Shown here in pieces: positions 41,085 to 49,379 of a DNA stretch of 64,000 bases (position 1 is its first letter; every line of letters begins with the position of its first letter). The notes under the pieces are model-generated. The model worked only from the letters and a program-made list of their open reading frames with translations, searched no databases and was not told the DNA's origin. The position numbers and the translations under genes are program-made. Source of the stretch: Pacificoceanicola onchidii (GTDB taxonomy: Bacteria; Pseudomonadota; Alphaproteobacteria; Rhodobacterales; Rhodobacteraceae); contig NZ_SRXY01000002.1 in NCBI RefSeq assembly GCF_004804335.1, positions 135,306 through 199,305 of the forward strand, given 5' to 3'.

Positions 41085-42043
41085 AGGTTCTGATCATTGG
41101 CGGCGGCGGCATGGTGGGCCAGAAACTGGCGCGGCGGCTGGCGGATCTGGGCGCGCTGGACGGCAAACCCATCACCGGGCTGACGCTGGCGGACATCAAC
41201 GATCCGGCGCCGGTTGAGGCCCCCTTCCCGGTCTCCTGCGTGACCTGCGACATCTCCGATCGCGCTTCCGTCGATCAGATCATCGCGTCAGACGTGGACA
41301 TGATCTACCTGCTCGCGGCGGTGGTCAGCGCCCATGCCGAAGAGGACTTCGACTTCGGCTACCGGATCAACATGTACGGCACGATCAACGTGCTGGATCG
41401 CGCCCGCGCTCTGGGCACGCGCCCGCGCCTCGTCTTTACCTCGTCGATTGCCGTCTTCGGTGGCGAGGTGCCGCAGCCTTACGGCGACAATTCGGCGCTG
41501 AACCCGCAAATCTCCTACGGCACGCAGAAATTGATCGGTGAGCTTTTGGTCGAGGATTACAGCCGCAAAGGGTTCATCGACGGGCGTGGCTTTCGCCTGC
41601 CGACGATATCCGTGCGCCCCGGTGCGCCGAACCGGGCGGCTTCGGGTTTCATGTCGTCGATCTTCCGCGAGCCTTTGCAGGGTGTGGCGGCGAACTGCCC
41701 GGTGGACCGCGATTTTCCGCATTTCTACCTCTCGCCGCGCCAATGTGTGGAGAACCTCGTGCGGGCGGCGGAGATTGACGAAGCGGCCTTTGGCAAACGC
41801 CGCTGCATGACCATGCCGGGACGGGTCTGGACGATTGGGCAGATGATCGACGCCATGACGGCGGTGGCCGGGCCGGAACCGGCCAGGCTGATCACATGGG
41901 AGCCGCAGCCGGAAATTGCGGGCATTCTCGATGGCTGGCGGCTGGACATTCGACCTGAGAAAGCGGCGTCCTTGGGCATGAAGGCGGATGACAGCTTTGA
42001 GGACAACATCCGGTATTTCCTGGAGGATGATCTGCCGGGATAA
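41081..42043 (+). CDS. denD: D-erythronate dehydrogenase-like NAD-dependent epimerase-fold enzyme
   Basis: A 320-residue extended SDR: MKVLIIGGGGMVGQKLARRLA cofactor motif, VDMIYLLAAVVSAHAEEDFDFG, FTSSIAVFGG (catalytic Ser region) and ISYGTQKLIGELLVEDYSRKGF with the Tyr-x-x-x-Lys pair. The VSAHAEEDFDFGY and RLPTISVRPG..N segments are those of DenD, which oxidises D-erythronate to 2-oxo-tetronate. DenD usually partners a four-carbon-acid kinase and aldolase that are not here. It overlaps the kinase gene by four bases and closes the operon. Confidence 0.85.
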   Translation: MKVLIIGGGGMVGQKLARRLADLGALDGKPITGLTLADINDPAPVEAPFPVSCVTCDISDRASVDQIIASDVDMIYLLAAVVSAHAEEDFDFGYRINMYGTINVLDRARALGTRPRLVFTSSIAVFGGEVPQPYGDNSALNPQISYGTQKLIGELLVEDYSRKGFIDGRGFRLPTISVRPGAPNRAASGFMSSIFREPLQGVAANCPVDRDFPHFYLSPRQCVENLVRAAEIDEAAFGKRRCMTMPGRVWTIGQMIDAMTAVAGPEPARLITWEPQPEIAGILDGWRLDIRPEKAASLGMKADDSFEDNIRYFLEDDLPG

Positions 42044-42503
42044 ACGCGGCCCCTGACCCAGCCTGTTTCTTCTTTGTGCTCTAAAGTATCCCGGGGGAGT
42101 CTGCAGGACGGGCGCGTCGTCCTTTGACGCTCGGACCAATGGCGCGAACAATGGTCGACCCCCAAGAAATTTTTGCCCCGACAAAAGTTTTCCCCGGCCA
42201 GTATTATCGCCCGCCACGGCAGGTTTGCCGGACGGGGGTTTGCGGAACTGTGATATGAAGTCTGAAAATGGCGGCCGCCAGTTTCGGATCATCTTGGCCG
42301 GGGCGTTTAATCCCGGCTTGTCAGTCTGATCAGATCGAACATCCCCCGATGGGGCTGCCCGCCTTGGCCTTGTCAGGGCCAGAGCGGATCAATCCGAGTG
42401 CCTGTGGTACCGCGAAGAAGCATCAGCGCAGTAGGTTAAGCAAGTCTTGCCGGAGCGCGCGGTGGTGGCTCAGCGGCCCGTATGGGCCGCCTCGCAATAC
42501 ACT
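42044..42503. other. Intergenic region with scattered pieces of the composite repeat
   Basis: 460 bases between convergent genes. At 42058-42115 is an inverted piece of the composite repeat (TTTCTTCTTTGTGCT, then AAGTATCCCGGGGGAGTC). At 42160-42200 is AAATTTTTGCCCCGACAAAAG, the stem of the same family, separated from it by unrelated sequence. A TATGGGCC/GGCCCGTAT hairpin lies near 42475. No convincing gene is visible. Confidence 0.6.
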
Positions 42504-43088
42504 CTACGCCTCCAGTTCCGCATCCCAATAGAGGAAATCCATCCAGCTTTCATGCAGATGGTTCGGTGGGAACTTGCGGCCCAAGTTCAGGAGTTCCTGC
42601 GCCCCCGGCTGACGGGGTGGTTTGCGCAGGGAAAAGCCGACCTGCCGCAGGCTTTTGGAGCCTTTGCGCAGGTTACACGGCGCGCAGGCCGCCACCACGT
42701 TTTCCCAGGAGGTCACGCCTCCCGCCGCGCGCGGGATCACGTGATCAAAGGTCAGTTCCTTGCGGCTGCCGCAGTATTGGCAGGAGAACTCATCCCTCAA
42801 AAAAAGATTAAAGCGCGTGAAGGCCACGCGCTTTCTCGGTTTTACGTAATCCTTGAGGACAACGACGCTGGGTATTCGCAAGGTCATGCTCTGGGAGTGC
42901 ACCACCTCGTCATATTCGGCGACGATATCGACCCGGTCGAGGTAGACCGCCTTGATCGCCTCCTGCCACGGCCACAGGCTGAGCGGATAGTAGGACAAGG
43001 GCCTGTAATCCGCGTTCAGCACAAGCGCCGGGTTCTGTTTCAATGCGCCCGGTTCGCGGACAAATGTCGTTCTGAAATTGCCGTCCAT
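42504..43088 (-). CDS. HNH endonuclease
   Basis: A 194-residue HNH protein. After an N-terminal part (ALVLNADYRPLSYYPLSLWPWQEAIKAVYLDRVDIV) conserved in Alphaproteobacteria comes the zinc/HNH core: CQYCGSRKELTFDHVIPRAAGGVTSWENVVAACAPCNLRKG, with two CxxC pairs, catalytic DH and the asparagine and histidine-like positions. The DNA substrate is unknown; the gene is a widespread housekeeping-type HNH, not an obvious restriction or phage enzyme. The start at 43088 begins the conserved MDGNFRTTF. It is divergent from nspC. Confidence 0.9.
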   Translation of the reverse strand: MDGNFRTTFVREPGALKQNPALVLNADYRPLSYYPLSLWPWQEAIKAVYLDRVDIVAEYDEVVHSQSMTLRIPSVVVLKDYVKPRKRVAFTRFNLFLRDEFSCQYCGSRKELTFDHVIPRAAGGVTSWENVVAACAPCNLRKGSKSLRQVGFSLRKPPRQPGAQELLNLGRKFPPNHLHESWMDFLYWDAELEA

Positions 43089-43354
43089 TGGGGGACTCGT
43101 CCTCCGCCCTGTCTGCCTTTTCATTCAAGACCAGGGCGGGACACCCCGCCCCAGCTGCTTATCACTATATATCGTGTTTGGCCTCTGGCAAGTCCTACGA
43201 CATACAGTATGCGCCCCCTTCTCTATCCGCGTCATGTTACGCCTATATGACGGGCACCGGGCACGGTGGCATGTTGCGGCCCGCAACAAACCATTGCCAT
43301 GTGCGATTATGGGCACTAGGTGCAGGCCACCCTCGTTGATAAGGTCTGACGCCC

Positions 43355-44446
43355 ATGCAAACGCCCTATTATCTGGTCGACAAGTCGCTGCTGCTTCCGA
43401 ACATGGAAAAGATCGCCTGGCTGCGTGAGCACTCCGGTGCGAAGGCCTTGCTGGCGCTGAAGTGTTTTGCCACGTGGTCCGTCTTTGACATGATGAGCGA
43501 GTATATGGACGGCACCACCTCCTCCTCGCTGTTCGAGGTGAAGCTGGGGCGTGAGAAGTTTCCGGGTGAGACCCATGCCTATTCGGTGGCCTGGGCACCG
43601 GATGAAATGGGCGAGGTTCTGGCCTCTTCGGACAAGGTGATCTTCAACACCGCGCAGCAATTGCAGCGGTTTGAGGCTGTCAGCCGCGATCATACGCGCG
43701 GGCTTCGGGTCAATCCGGGCGTGTCCACCTCTGACTTTGATCTGGCCGATCCGGCACGGCCGTTCAGCCGTCTTGGCGAACATGCGCCCGAGGACATTGA
43801 ACCGGTGGCCGATCTGATCAGCGGGTTCATGTTCCACAACAATTGCGAGAACGCGGATTTTGAGCGCTTTGACGCGATGCTCGGCATGATCGAGCAGCGG
43901 TTCGGCCATTTGATCCGCAAGATGGAGTGGATCAGCCTTGGAGGCGGTATTCATTTCACCGGCGAGGGCTATCCGCTGGACCGGCTGGCGGAGCGGCTCA
44001 AGCGCTTTGCGGGCCAGAATGAGGTGCAGGTTTACCTTGAGCCGGGAGAGGCCGCGATCACCGGGTCCACCACGCTGGAGGTTACGGTGCTCGACACGCT
44101 GTTCAATGGCAAGAACCTTGCCATCGTCGACAGTTCCATCGAGGCGCATATGCTTGATCTGCTGATTTACCGCGAAAGCGCCAAGATGAAGGAGGCCGGA
44201 GATCAGGAGTGGATGGTTTGCGGCAAGTCCTGCCTTGCGGGGGATATCTTTGGCGAGTTTCGCTTTGAAAAGCCGCTGAGCCCCGGCGATCGTTTGTCCA
44301 TTCAGGACGCGGCGGGCTATACAATGGTCAAGAAAAACTGGTTCAATGGCGTAAAAATGCCAAGCATCGCCGTACGCGAACTCGACGGACGCGTGCGGAT
44401 GGTGCGGGACTTCACCTACGCGGATTTCTCGGCAGCCCTGTCGTGA
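43355..44446 (+). CDS. nspC: Carboxynorspermidine decarboxylase NspC
   Basis: A 363-residue fold-III PLP decarboxylase of normal family length. The PLP lysine is K36 in LLALKCFATWSVFDMM. HNNCENADFE and the glycine loop LGGGIHFTGEGYPLDRL bind the phosphate, and the other-subunit cysteine lies in CGKSCLAGDIFGEF. It decarboxylates carboxy(nor)spermidine to (nor)spermidine or sym-homospermidine precursors in the alternative polyamine pathway. AAGGT precedes the start. It is 38 bases upstream of its pathway partner. Confidence 0.94.
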   Translation: MQTPYYLVDKSLLLPNMEKIAWLREHSGAKALLALKCFATWSVFDMMSEYMDGTTSSSLFEVKLGREKFPGETHAYSVAWAPDEMGEVLASSDKVIFNTAQQLQRFEAVSRDHTRGLRVNPGVSTSDFDLADPARPFSRLGEHAPEDIEPVADLISGFMFHNNCENADFERFDAMLGMIEQRFGHLIRKMEWISLGGGIHFTGEGYPLDRLAERLKRFAGQNEVQVYLEPGEAAITGSTTLEVTVLDTLFNGKNLAIVDSSIEAHMLDLLIYRESAKMKEAGDQEWMVCGKSCLAGDIFGEFRFEKPLSPGDRLSIQDAAGYTMVKKNWFNGVKMPSIAVRELDGRVRMVRDFTYADFSAALS

Positions 44447-44484
44447 ACCCATCCTGACTACCCAACGAACGGAGGTCTTATTCG

Positions 44485-45732
44485 TTGAAAAAGAACGTGC
44501 TCATCATCGGCGCTGGCGGCGTCGCACAGGTCGTGGCGCATAAATGCGCGCAGAACAATGATGTGCTGGGCGACATTCATATCGCCAGCCGGACAAAGTC
44601 GAAATGCGACGATATCATTGCCTCCGTGCAGGATAAATCCGCGATGAAGCAGGATGGCGTCCTGGCCGCCCATGCGCTGGACGCAACGGATTCCGCCGCT
44701 GTGGCTGCGCTGATCCGGGAGACCGGCTCCGAGATTGTCATCAATGTCGGCACGGCTTTCGTGAACATGCACGTTCTGGACGGCTGTATCGAGACGGGCG
44801 CGGCCTATATCGACACGGCGATCCACGAAGAGCCGGACAAGATCTGTGAGACGCCGCCGTGGTATGCGAACTACGAGTGGAAAAAGCGCGATCTCTGCGC
44901 CGAGAAAGGCGTGACCGCGATCCTTGGCGCGGGGTTTGATCCGGGCGTGGTGAACGCCTATGCGCGCTTTGCCATTGACCAGATGGACGAGGTCAAAAGC
45001 ATTGATATCGTTGATATTAATGCAGGCTCGCACGGCAAGTACTTTGCCACGAACTTCGATCCCGAGATCAATTTCCGCGAGTTCACAGGCGTGGTGTACT
45101 ACTGGGAAGACCAGCAGTGGAAAGAGACGAGCATGTTTGCCTCTGGCCATGTCTGGGATCTGCCGGTGGTTGGCCCGTCTCAGGCGTACCAGTCCGGGCA
45201 TGACGAGGTGCACAGCCTCGCCACGAACTACCCGCAGGCCGATGTGCGCTTCTGGATGGGTTTTGGCGATCACTACATCAATGTCTTTACGGTGCTGAAG
45301 AACATCGGCCTTCTGTCCGAGCAGCCCGTGACCACCGCCGAAGGGCTGGAAGTGGTGCCTTTGAAGGTGGTGAAGGCCTGTTTGCCCGATCCGTCCTCGC
45401 TCGCCCCCGATTACACCGGCAAAACCTGCATCGGCGATCTGGTGAAAGGTGTGAAGGACGGTCAGGACGTCGAGTACTTCGTCTACAACGTCGCGGATCA
45501 CAAGGAGGCCTATCTGGAGGTCGGCTCCCAGGGGATTTCCTACACCGCCGGTGTGCCCCCGGTGGCGGCGGCGATGCTGGTTGCCTCGGGTGAGTGGGAT
45601 GCCAAGACGATGAAAAACGTCGAAGAGCTGGACCCCAAGCCGTTCTTTGGCCTTCTGGATCAGATCGGTCTGCCGACACGGGTGCAGGTTGGCGGCCTCG
45701 GCGGTGAAGACAAGGCCTGGACCGAGGTCTGA
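44485..45732 (+). CDS. Carboxynorspermidine dehydrogenase/synthase (saccharopine dehydrogenase family)
   Basis: A 415-residue enzyme of the saccharopine-dehydrogenase fold: KNVLIIGAGGVAQVVAHKCAQNNDVLGDIHIASRT at the N-terminus, then VINVGTAFVNMHVLDGCIETGAAYIDTA and ILGAGFDPGVVNAYARF. It condenses aspartate semialdehyde with putrescine or diaminopropane and reduces the imine with NADPH, making the substrate of NspC. The initiation codon is TTG at 44485 with GGAGGT eight bases upstream; no ATG or GTG is suitably placed. The order decarboxylase-dehydrogenase forms a compact polyamine operon. Confidence 0.92.
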   Translation: MKKNVLIIGAGGVAQVVAHKCAQNNDVLGDIHIASRTKSKCDDIIASVQDKSAMKQDGVLAAHALDATDSAAVAALIRETGSEIVINVGTAFVNMHVLDGCIETGAAYIDTAIHEEPDKICETPPWYANYEWKKRDLCAEKGVTAILGAGFDPGVVNAYARFAIDQMDEVKSIDIVDINAGSHGKYFATNFDPEINFREFTGVVYYWEDQQWKETSMFASGHVWDLPVVGPSQAYQSGHDEVHSLATNYPQADVRFWMGFGDHYINVFTVLKNIGLLSEQPVTTAEGLEVVPLKVVKACLPDPSSLAPDYTGKTCIGDLVKGVKDGQDVEYFVYNVADHKEAYLEVGSQGISYTAGVPPVAAAMLVASGEWDAKTMKNVEELDPKPFFGLLDQIGLPTRVQVGGLGGEDKAWTEV

Positions 45733-46205
45733 GCCGGATTGACCGGGATCGCGTTTCGGGATCCCGGTCCCCCCCCCCGGCTGACCGAAGTTCCGTGCAA
45801 CGCGCTGGCGTGGGATTTGCTGTGAATGGTTTTGGCCTTTGGGGGACATTTGAGCCAAGAACCTTAGCGCGGAATCAAGCCCGAAGGGCGCCGCGCCATC
45901 GACGGGCCGTCCCCACGGCACGGCGATTGGGTTGATGCAGATAAATGCGCTTGGCTAGCGCGCCAGTGGCTGGGATAAATCGAGGGGATCTGAGGGAACA
46001 TCGCCATGCCACGGCCCGTCAATGGCACGGCTCGTTCCCTGCACGGTCAACGTCCCTTTCGGGCCACTCTCGCCCGCCATTCTCTTTCCGTCCCTCCCCC
46101 CTTTGCGGCGGTTTGTCCGCAAATACGCGATGGACATGCGGCGCGTGATCCTATATCGCGACCCCTTGCCGTTCCCGGCCTCCTTTCCTTTCGGACACGC
46201 CTCCC
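45733..46205. other. Intergenic region upstream of the helicase, with a repeat element
   Basis: 473 bases. It contains the 142-base repeat core at 45890-46031 (listed separately) and, nearer the helicase, a pyrimidine-rich stretch (46060-46110) that probably holds the helicase promoter and leader. Leaders of cold-shock RNA helicases are often long, but no specific structure can be claimed. No gene seen. Confidence 0.55.
45890..46031. repeat. Nested inverted-repeat element, short copy
   Basis: Same 142-base length as the core at 32671-32812 and largely identical, including CCATCGACGGGCCGTCCCC, CGGCACGGCGATTGGGTTG, CCAGTGGCTGGGATAAATC and the closing ACGGCCCGTC. Similarity extends leftward to GCGCGGAATCAAG (45867), but the right outer arm of the long copy is missing. 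Confidence 0.75.
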
Positions 46206-48245
46206 ATGATCCCTACCCTTTCCGATGCCCTCGCCGAGCGGGGCTTTGACCAGTTGACCGATGTGCAGGAAGCCGTCACCGAAGAGGGGCTGGCGGGTGC
46301 GGACCTGCTTGTCTCTGCACAGACCGGATCGGGCAAGACCGTGGGCTTTGGCCTCGCCATCGCGCCGACGCTGCTGGGCGAAGAGGCCCGTTTTGGTCCG
46401 CCCGCTGCCCCGCTGGCGCTGGTTGTTGCGCCGACGCGCGAGCTGGCCATGCAGGTCAAGCGCGAGCTGGACTGGCTCTATGGCAAGGCCGGCGGGCGCA
46501 TCACCTCCTGTATTGGCGGCATGGACGCCCGTGACGAGCGGCGGGCGCTCGACCGCGGCGCACATGTTGTGGTCGGCACGCCGGGGCGTCTGCGCGATCA
46601 CATCCAGCGCGGCTCGCTGGACCTTTCGGATATTCGCGCCGTGGTGCTCGACGAGGCCGACGAAATGCTCGATCTCGGCTTCCGCGAAGACCTTGAATAC
46701 ATGCTCGGCGAAGCACCGGAAGAGCGCCGCACGCTGATGTTTTCCGCCACCGTCTCGCCTTCGATTGCGAAGCTGGCCGAGCAGTATCAGAACGACGCCG
46801 TGCGCATTTCTACCGTTTCGGGCAAATCGCAGCACGCGGACATCACCTATCAGGCGGTGCAGGTCACCCAGCGCGATACGGAGAACGCCATCATCAACCT
46901 GCTGCGGTTTCATGATGCACCGACGGCGATTGTCTTTGCCAACACCCGCGCCGCAGTTGCGCGCCTGACCGCGCGTTTTGCCAACCGGGGGTTTTCCGTG
47001 GTGAGCCTGTCGGGCGAGCTGTCTCAGGACGAGCGCAGCCACGCGCTGCAGGCGCTGCGCGACGGGCGCGCACGGGTGTGTGTGGCGACGGATGTGGCCG
47101 CGCGCGGGATTGATTTGCCGAACCTTGGCCTCGTGATCCACGCTGATCTGCCCACCAACACCGAAGCATTGCTGCACCGCTCGGGCCGCACCGGCCGCGC
47201 CGGGCGCAAAGGCCTGTCCGCGCTGATCGTGCCGGACAAGGCCTCGAAGAAAGCCGCGCGCCTGCTGAAATGGGCGAAAATTCAAGCCGAGTGGACCTAT
47301 CCTCCGAGCGCGGAAGAAATCCTCGCCTCTGATGAGGCGCGTCTTTTGGCCGATTCCGCATGGGAAGAGGAAATTGGCGAAACGGACAAGGCCTTTGCCT
47401 TGAAACTGCTCGAAGAACACGGGGCCGAGAAAGTCGCCGCCGCCTGTCTGCGCCTGTTCCGCGCCGGTCTGTCCGCCCCCGAAGAGCTGAACAAACCCGG
47501 CGAGAAACCCGAGCATGGCCCGCGCGCGCCCTTTGGCCCGTCACTGTGGTTCTCGCTGAGCATTGGCCGCGACAAGGGGGCCGAAGCGCGCTGGCTGCTG
47601 CCTCTGCTCTGCCGCGTCGGCAACCTGAGCAAAGATCACATCGGGCGTATCCGCGTGCAGGACGATCAGACCTTCGTGGAACTGGCCGAGGGCGCGGTGC
47701 CGGATTTCGAAGACACGCTGGGCAGCGAAGGGCATCTGGAAAAGGACGTTTTTGCCACCCGCGTTGACGGCGAGCCTGCCTTTGCCAGCGCCCCTCCTCG
47801 CGGACCGAAGCCGGGTGGCAAACCCGGCGGCAAACCGCATCGCAAGGGTCCGGGCGAACGGCCCGAACGGCGCGATGGCGACAAGCGCCCGCCGAGGCGC
47901 GTTCTGGACGAAGCGCACAGGCCGCTCAAGGGCTCGAAACCGGCGCAGGATGGCGCGGGCAAGCCCAAGGACAAGGCCCCCGGCAAACCGGGCGCAAAAC
48001 CCAAGTCCTTCGGGAAACCAGAAGCCGGCGGCGGCAGCAAGGCGCCCCGCAAGCCATCGGGCAAACCGGGCGGCAAGCCGTCTGACAAGGCACGCAAAAC
48101 CTTCGGCAAAGGCCCCGGAAAACCGGCCGGGGCAGCGGCTGGCGCTGCGAAAAAGCCCTCCCGCGCCGCCGATCCCAGCAAGCGCATCAAACGTCCGGTG
48201 AACCGCGGCGGTGACGCCCCTCTGCGGCGGCCGTCGAAACCGTGA
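46206..48245 (+). CDS. DEAD-box RNA helicase with basic tail (DeaD/CsdA-like)
   Basis: A 679-residue helicase with all core motifs: SAQTGSGKT (I), PTRELA (Ia), GTPGRL (Ib), LDEADEM (II), FSATV (III), IVFANTRAA (IV), ATDVAARGID (V) and HRSGRTGRAG (VI). An insert and a DbpA-type RNA-binding region (about 440-530, LPLLCRVGNLSKDHIGRIRVQDDQTFVEL) follow. The last 140 residues are a Lys/Pro/Gly tail with repeated GGKPGGKP and GKP units, likely disordered and RNA-binding. It remodels structured RNA or ribosome precursors. It stands alone, upstream of tRNA-Thr. Confidence 0.93.
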   Translation: MIPTLSDALAERGFDQLTDVQEAVTEEGLAGADLLVSAQTGSGKTVGFGLAIAPTLLGEEARFGPPAAPLALVVAPTRELAMQVKRELDWLYGKAGGRITSCIGGMDARDERRALDRGAHVVVGTPGRLRDHIQRGSLDLSDIRAVVLDEADEMLDLGFREDLEYMLGEAPEERRTLMFSATVSPSIAKLAEQYQNDAVRISTVSGKSQHADITYQAVQVTQRDTENAIINLLRFHDAPTAIVFANTRAAVARLTARFANRGFSVVSLSGELSQDERSHALQALRDGRARVCVATDVAARGIDLPNLGLVIHADLPTNTEALLHRSGRTGRAGRKGLSALIVPDKASKKAARLLKWAKIQAEWTYPPSAEEILASDEARLLADSAWEEEIGETDKAFALKLLEEHGAEKVAAACLRLFRAGLSAPEELNKPGEKPEHGPRAPFGPSLWFSLSIGRDKGAEARWLLPLLCRVGNLSKDHIGRIRVQDDQTFVELAEGAVPDFEDTLGSEGHLEKDVFATRVDGEPAFASAPPRGPKPGGKPGGKPHRKGPGERPERRDGDKRPPRRVLDEAHRPLKGSKPAQDGAGKPKDKAPGKPGAKPKSFGKPEAGGGSKAPRKPSGKPGGKPSDKARKTFGKGPGKPAGAAAGAAKKPSRAADPSKRIKRPVNRGGDAPLRRPSKP

Positions 48246-48362
48246 ATTCGGGCAGATTTCTCTGCGTTTGCCCTATTGTCCTTCGAAAGCGGCTCGGTTA
48301 AATGAGCCATACGGACCGCTTCGCGGCCGTCACCGATGGCACCCAGCAGCCATCAGCCCGGT

Positions 48363-48438
48363 GCCCCTATAGCTCAGCTGGTAGAGCAACTGATTTGTAA
48401 TCAGTAGGTCCGCGGTTCGAGTCCGTGTGGGGGCACCA
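48363..48438 (+). tRNA. tRNA-Thr (UGU anticodon)
   Basis: A 76-base cloverleaf: acceptor GCCCCTA pairing with TGGGGGC, D arm AGCTCAGCTGGTAGAGC, anticodon stem CTGAT/ATCAG with loop anticodon TGT, T arm CGCGG-TTCGAGT-CCGTG and encoded CCA. TGT reads ACA threonine codons. The variable loop is short (class I). The 3' CCA is followed by a gene-poor stretch. Confidence 0.97.
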
Positions 48439-49379
48439 TTCAAATCAATCACTCACATGATAATTTCTGAGCCCTTTAATTCCAAGTTGGCGCTTTGCGG
48501 GACAATTATGCCGCGCTTGGGTGCCCCGCCGCGCGCCGTCTTGGGCCTAGAAAGCGCCTGCATCATGGCGAGCGCAGAGTGGCTTTTCCTCGCCGATGGT
48601 AGGGGATCCGCGCTGTCGGGACGGGCTCCGATTCTGTGAAGCGATTGAGGGGGCGTGGCATCAGGCCGGGGCGAGGCAGGCTCAACTGACCCAATTGGGT
48701 AAGTCCTGTCTCAACACGAAAAGGTACTTTTGCGCGAAACAGAGTTCTGAGGGGCCACTGCATCGCGATTCCCCCCCGATTTTTGGCAAAAGAATTTCAC
48801 CTGCGAACCGAGATAGCCCCCTCCGCCACGCGGCTTCGGCGTCGTCTGCGAGGCGGAAAAAGCGTGCGCACTGTTGTACCGTTTGAGATGGTCGAAACGG
48901 CGACACCTGCCATTCCGCGAGACAAGGACGCTCGCACAGATTGCTGCGAAGCTGTCAGCAAAGCCCACTTTAGAGGTGTTGCGCGGCGAGTGATTTGCTT
49001 CGAAACAAGTAATACTACCGTTGGTCATGGCCATAACGGCGTAATGCGGACATTCGTCTGATTGGTCAGGTCTGCATTACAGCTTTCCAATAACGGACAT
49101 CCCGCGGGCGCTCACAAGCCTGCCAGTTCAACACGATGGACATCCTTGAGCTCAGGATGGCTGCTCGTCGTGCCACTCCCTGATCGTTCGAGTAAGCTGT
49201 GACAATCCAAAACCGCGCCTGGTTCCTATAGGCGGAAAGCCTCATTGCGGGACAAACTGGCCTTTTGCGGCTGCAGCTATTGCTGACGCAGCATTCGCTC
49301 CCGGTTGTCTCAGGGAATTTCTATCTGGCAGCCGCTAAACGGCCTGAGACGATGAGGGCTGGTGACAGAGATCAAATCG
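48439..49379. other. Gene-poor stretch after tRNA-Thr
   Basis: 941 bases with no open frame that looks coded on either strand; short frames have poor codon bias and no recognisable motifs. Composition is lower in GC and more irregular than in flanking genes. The phrase GCGGGACAA occurs at about 48496 and 49246. The stretch may be decayed sequence left by an insertion at the tRNA, but no integrase, tRNA 3'-end duplication or transposase remnant could be identified. Confidence 0.5.

Noticed and set aside
42268-42531. 87-codon plus-strand frame beside the HNH gene
   Set aside because: No ribosome-binding site, Ser/Pro-rich shadow-type composition and overlap with the HNH coding region.
48439-49379. 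Small genes or phage remnants after tRNA-Thr
   Set aside because: Short frames (up to 107 codons) show no family pattern, no matching ribosome-binding sites and no integrase or transposase motifs.
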